Shown piece after piece: positions 5,569 through 8,707 of a stretch of 8,707 bases of DNA (positions within the stretch are counted from its first letter, which is position 1; every line of letters starts with the position of its first letter). The notes under the pieces were generated by a model. It was not told the DNA's origin and did not search any database. It saw only the letters and a list, made by a program, of their open reading frames with translations. Source of the stretch: an archaeon (lineage in GTDB: Archaea > Thermoproteota > Bathyarchaeia > TCS64); contig JAHLLU010000070.1 of the NCBI GenBank assembly GCA_020444005.1, positions 1 through 8,707 of the forward strand, given 5' to 3'. The position numbers and the translations under genes were made by a program.

Positions 5569-6692
5569 TACTCTTCCAGCCAGAAGCTAAACGGAATAAT
5601 AGCCAAGGTAACAGCCGCCAGTATAAAGTAGACCATGTTCGGGGGGTAGTTCTGGGTGATGAATCCTGTTGCGATTGGTCCGATAACCATTCCAATCCCG
5701 AACACCGTCTCATAGATGCTCATCTGAAAGCTTCTAGATTCTTTAGGTGATTTCTGGGCAATATAGTTCAGAATAATCGGCTCAAGGACTCCGTTAGCAA
5801 GTCCATAGATAGCTAGGGGAACCGCTATACCCCATGCATTGTTGACCCAAGCGATCCAAGCCAACGAGACAGAGAGCATTACACTGATGAGTCTAACCGA
5901 GCGCTTGGTGCCCCAGTTAACGAGGCGCTCGACACCGAAGAAGCCCATGGCTTTTGCGATGTTGCTGATTGTGAGAAGTATACCTATGATTGATGCTGCG
6001 ATGCCGAGTTCTCCCATATATCCTGGAAGTATGCTGAAGTAGATACCACTACTCAGAGTATATGGAAAAAGACAGAGGTAAGCAACTGATACTTTCCGCA
6101 GGGCTTTGAAGTCTATACGCATCTTGCCTTGTACGCCGTGGAGATTACCATAAGGAAGTAGCTTGAATGCGATAATCAGGACACTGATAACCACCAATAT
6201 GCTCAGTAGAGCGAAAAGTGTCCTGAACCCAGCGTACTCACCAATGAAGCCGCCGAGAAACGGTCCCACTACTAAGCCGCTTATCCAGCCAAGGTTGTAG
6301 AGTCCAATGTTTCTTGTGAGCTCTGTTGGCTCTGACAGGGCGGCGGTTATGCTGCTTGATGAGACCCAGAATGTGCCTGATGTTAGACCAAGCAATCCCC
6401 TGAGTAGTATCATATGCTGTATGTTATCTGTTAATGCAAAAGCCCCAATGCTGAAAATGTTCAGTGATGCAAACACAAGGTAGAGTCTGATCTTCTCATA
6501 CCTATCAATCAATAAGCCAGCTACGATGGTCATCACCGTGTATCCTGCAGCATGAAGGGCACCCATTACTCCTAGGGTCATATAGTCTGCACCCTGTTGT
6601 TCGGCGTATACTGGAGACATTAGCATAGTAGTGCTGACTGCACAAGCGATTAGGAATATCACTGGGTAAAGATATCGTAGAGTGGGTTTCAT
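5568..6692 (-). CDS. major facilitator superfamily transporter
   Basis: This 374-residue integral membrane protein is a probable secondary transporter. Twelve hydrophobic segments can be placed at about 8-26, 38-61, 69-88, 93-118, 128-150, 157-178, 203-222, 230-255, 265-283, 287-308, 325-346 and 353-371, with a polar loop (about 180-200, LHGVQGKMRIDFKALRK) between the two six-helix halves. The GLLIDRYEKIR stretch (59-69) is a degenerate MFS motif A between helices 2 and 3, and SGLVVGPFLGGFIGEYAGFR (138-157) resembles the motif C region. GIGMVIGPIATGFI (332-345) is the matching segment in the second half. The protein is on the short side for the family (usually about 400). It starts 7 bases after the MBL stop without a Shine-Dalgarno sequence, so it is probably the last gene of the D-aminoacylase operon. 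The substrate cannot be read from sequence; amino acids, acyl-amino acids or drug-like compounds are all possible. Confidence 0.9.
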   Translation of the reverse strand: MKPTLRYLYPVIFLIACAVSTTMLMSPVYAEQQGADYMTLGVMGALHAAGYTVMTIVAGLLIDRYEKIRLYLVFASLNIFSIGAFALTDNIQHMILLRGLLGLTSGTFWVSSSSITAALSEPTELTRNIGLYNLGWISGLVVGPFLGGFIGEYAGFRTLFALLSILVVISVLIIAFKLLPYGNLHGVQGKMRIDFKALRKVSVAYLCLFPYTLSSGIYFSILPGYMGELGIAASIIGILLTISNIAKAMGFFGVERLVNWGTKRSVRLISVMLSVSLAWIAWVNNAWGIAVPLAIYGLANGVLEPIILNYIAQKSPKESRSFQMSIYETVFGIGMVIGPIATGFITQNYPPNMVYFILAAVTLAIIPFSFWLEE

Positions 6693-6699
6693 ACGGGGG

Positions 6700-7536
6700 T
6701 CACAGTAGTCGGATTGGTTGGTCGCTCTTTCTTGGACCCTTTAATGTTATCTCCTCAGATATAGTTGCTTCCAATCCATCTACCGCCGGGTAAACAGGAA
6801 CCCCTGTTTGCTCAGCTAGATACTTTGCCTCTTTCTCTGGACCAGCGTTTAGCATCCTCATGCCAAAATGGGTCAAGATACACGCCTTGGGCTTGGCTTC
6901 CTCAATTATCTTCAAAACATCATCAGTGTTCAAATGAATATTGAGATTGTTTTCCCTAGGCCACATAGTACAAAGTATCAATAATCTTAGATCAAGGTAG
7001 CTCTCCGAGACCCCGGAGAAGTAACCTGTATCACTCGTATACCCAATATTCCCGTTACCTGTAGTAATTCTAAGCCCTACCGTGAAGGGGTCACTATGCT
7101 GCGCCTCTGTAGCCGTGAACCCTAGGCCCCTTACTTTGAAGCTTGTACCTTCATAGAGTTCGATGAGGTCACGCGCCAAGCTCTGATGGTATCCGCTGAT
7201 GGATGGCCCTATGCCTTCAGCCCCCCTGAGCACGCTTTTTGTAGCCGCAAGCACTCCTCGTTTGGCTGTAGTGCCCTTTGTCATAGCCTCTATGAAGACC
7301 TCGGCATCGGTGTAGTGATCTGGATGACAGTGAGTAACTATCAAACCATCCAGTTTATCTGGGCTCAGCTTTGCCCAATTACTAAACACCAAAGCCCCCG
7401 GACCGGGGTCAATGTGTACCTGTGTGTCTCCTTCGATGAGTCTGATTCCAGCGGTTCTTCTACGCTGGCTCGTCATTACGAATCTTCCTCCCCCTGTGCC
7501 GAGGAAGTGCAGGATAGTTTCGGGTTTTTCTGTCAT
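6700..7536 (-). CDS. MBL-fold metallo-hydrolase
   Basis: This 278-residue protein has the metallo-beta-lactamase fold and probably a two-metal hydrolase site. The motif THCHPDH supplies H69, H71, D73 and H74. Further candidate metal ligands are H147 (EAQHSD), D169 (YTSDTG) and H223 (ILTHFG), all in the expected order. The N terminus HFLGTGGGRF (10-19) and HIDPGPGAL (41-49) are the opening strands and loop typical of the RNase Z/PhnP-like branch rather than true beta-lactamases. There is no signal peptide. Its ATG overlaps the stop of the upstream amidohydrolase as ATGA, with a weak GGAG about 14 bases upstream, which points to coupled translation. The substrate is unknown: phosphodiester or ester-like small molecules are usual for the family, and the operon context suggests a role alongside N-acyl amino acid breakdown. 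The fold assignment is firm, the function is not. Confidence 0.88.
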   Translation of the reverse strand: MTEKPETILHFLGTGGGRFVMTSQRRRTAGIRLIEGDTQVHIDPGPGALVFSNWAKLSPDKLDGLIVTHCHPDHYTDAEVFIEAMTKGTTAKRGVLAATKSVLRGAEGIGPSISGYHQSLARDLIELYEGTSFKVRGLGFTATEAQHSDPFTVGLRITTGNGNIGYTSDTGYFSGVSESYLDLRLLILCTMWPRENNLNIHLNTDDVLKIIEEAKPKACILTHFGMRMLNAGPEKEAKYLAEQTGVPVYPAVDGLEATISEEITLKGPRKSDQPIRLL

Positions 7537-8707
7537 CGCGTTAGTATTTCTCCGGCTAGTTCTCCTGTGTGTCTTCCTTTTTCGACCGTTGTTTCTCCGT
7601 TGATGACATATTCTATGCCCTCAGGATACCTGTGTGGGTCGCTGAATGTAGCTATATCCTTGATTTTCTCAAGATTGAATATGGTTATATCGGCTTTCAT
7701 ACCGGCCCGGATAATACCCCTGTCTTGTATTCCAAGGCGTGTGGCCGGCATTGAAGTCATCCGCCTGATACTCTCCTCAAGACCAAGTATTTTCTTCTGC
7801 TTCACATACTGGTCTATGTATCGGGGGAATGCTCCGTAGCATCTTGGATGTGGTTTCCCCGCGCCTAGTGGCCCTGTGGGGGCTAGTATCCAGCCATCAC
7901 TGCATGGCATGACAGCCGGGTGCCGTATCAGTGTGTCTACGTCTTCCTCTGTACCCCAGAACGTGATGTTCATGGCTTCACCCTTTTCATCACTCATAAG
8001 CTTACAGACGGTGTCAACGATGTTTTTCTCCCATTTCTCAGCGATATCCGCTATACTCATGCCCTCGATATCCTTGTTACCTGCGCTTTTCACATAGGAA
8101 ACTATGATCTTACTGAAATCTCTGCCAAGTTCCTCGTACTCCTTTGCCATTTGTGCTTGAACCTCTGGGTCTTGCAGCTTTTCAAGCATCTTTGGAACCC
8201 CTCCTTCGTGAAGCCAGTCTGGAATAACTTGGCTAAGAAGACTGGACCCTGCAATATACGGGTAGATGTCAGCAGTGATATCAACTCCTTCTGCTCTTGC
8301 GTCATCAAGTTCTTTCAATGTAGTCTCCTCATGTCTACCTCGGAGAATCGCTCTACTTCCACAGCTACTGCCTAAGTGTGATACTTGCACTGGTACCTTC
8401 ATGGCTCTTCCAAGATTGATCGTGTCAGCTAGATTTCCATCCTCGCCCCTCATATGCGTAGAATAGATGCCACGATATTTTCTGAGAACCTCACTTAATG
8501 CAATGAGCTCAGAGTTATCACTGTAGAGTCCGGGAGGATAGCCTAATCCTGTGCTCATTCCATAGCTTCCGTGCTTCATGGATTCGGCTAGGTATGTCTT
8601 CATCTGTTCAAGCTCTGAATCTGTGGGCGCCCTGTTTGCGAAACCCATGGTGGCTATTCTGATGCTTCCATGACCGATGAATGGGACGAGGTTGATGCTT
8701 GTACCTA
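7533..8707 (-). CDS. N-acyl-D-amino-acid deacylase (D-aminoacylase) family amidohydrolase, partial
   Basis: The reading frame is open to the window edge, so the N-terminal part, which should carry the first HxH metal motif and the bridging Cys, is missing. The ATG at 8648 is internal: the frame upstream reads NLVPFIGHGSIRIATMGFAN, typical of the family interior. Counting from 8648, H65 (STHMR) and H91 (VSHLG) match the two central metal-ligand histidines, and D251 (CSDGW) matches the catalytic Asp. Other family landmarks are STGLGYPPGLYS (32-43), ADIYPYIAGSSL (126-137), HPRCYGAFPRYI (267-278), MTSMPATRLGIQDRG (297-311) and the C-terminal KADITIFN strand. The H-to-D distance is longer than in the characterised Alcaligenes enzyme because of a charged helical stretch at about 150-220. 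The enzyme would cleave N-acyl-D-amino acids to the free D-amino acid and a fatty or acetic acid; related members act on other amides, so the exact substrate is uncertain. It heads the visible MBL-MFS operon. Confidence 0.9.
   Translation of the reverse strand, partial: GTSINLVPFIGHGSIRIATMGFANRAPTDSELEQMKTYLAESMKHGSYGMSTGLGYPPGLYSDNSELIALSEVLRKYRGIYSTHMRGEDGNLADTINLGRAMKVPVQVSHLGSSCGSRAILRGRHEETTLKELDDARAEGVDITADIYPYIAGSSLLSQVIPDWLHEGGVPKMLEKLQDPEVQAQMAKEYEELGRDFSKIIVSYVKSAGNKDIEGMSIADIAEKWEKNIVDTVCKLMSDEKGEAMNITFWGTEEDVDTLIRHPAVMPCSDGWILAPTGPLGAGKPHPRCYGAFPRYIDQYVKQKKILGLEESIRRMTSMPATRLGIQDRGIIRAGMKADITIFNLEKIKDIATFSDPHRYPEGIEYVINGETTVEKGRHTGELAGEILTR

Noticed and set aside
7186..7839. 217-codon plus-strand frame antisense to the MBL and amidohydrolase genes
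   Set aside because: It spans the junction of two well-supported minus-strand genes and shows only a Cys/Ser-rich low-information translation.
8646..8648. ATG at 8648 as the true start of the amidohydrolase
   Set aside because: The frame stays open to the window edge and the upstream residues match the family interior, so the gene is truncated by the window.

Overview
The window reads as a stretch of archaeal chromosome of roughly balanced base composition. The evidence is an archaeal-type UMP kinase, a class-1 release factor of the aRF1/eRF1 family (NIKS, YxCxxxF and GGQ motifs), a valyl-tRNA synthetase with the WDCHGLPTE and GDKADV signatures of archaeal ValRS, and a tRNA-Leu with no encoded CCA. 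Most genes lack a Shine-Dalgarno sequence, and the putative promoters are TATA-like. The ATC-hydrolase-like gene and the D-aminoacylase would suit an uncultivated Asgard or TACK/Bathyarchaeia-type lineage, but the sequence alone does not settle the phylum.

Layout. On the left, a tRNA-Leu(CAA) on the minus strand (48-130) is divergent from a plus-strand set: pyrH (211-909), a 54-codon Cys-containing small protein with a GTG start that overlaps the pyrH stop (906-1070), and prf1/aRF1 (1144-2400). aRF1 converges on an ATC-hydrolase-like gene (2397-2900, minus), and the two stop codons sit inside one shared CTAG. Behind that gene on the minus strand is valS (2934-5348), with a leader that holds a small inverted repeat and a possible 15-codon ORF. 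Further right, also on the minus strand, are three tightly packed genes: a D-aminoacylase-type amidohydrolase (7533 to beyond the window edge), a metallo-beta-lactamase-fold hydrolase (6700-7536, ATGA overlap) and a 12-TM MFS transporter (5568-6692, 7-base gap).

How the genes fit together. The left and middle part is housekeeping: pyrimidine nucleotide synthesis, a leucine tRNA, translation termination and tRNA charging. The right part looks like a small accessory operon that could import and hydrolyse N-acylated (D-)amino acids or related amides. The substrate is not shown by the sequence.

I found no mobile element, CRISPR array, rRNA or phage gene, and no convincing new multi-gene system. 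The most notable items are the small Cys protein coupled to pyrH, the three-gene amidohydrolase/MBL/MFS operon, and the structured sequences around the MFS stop and the valS leader.
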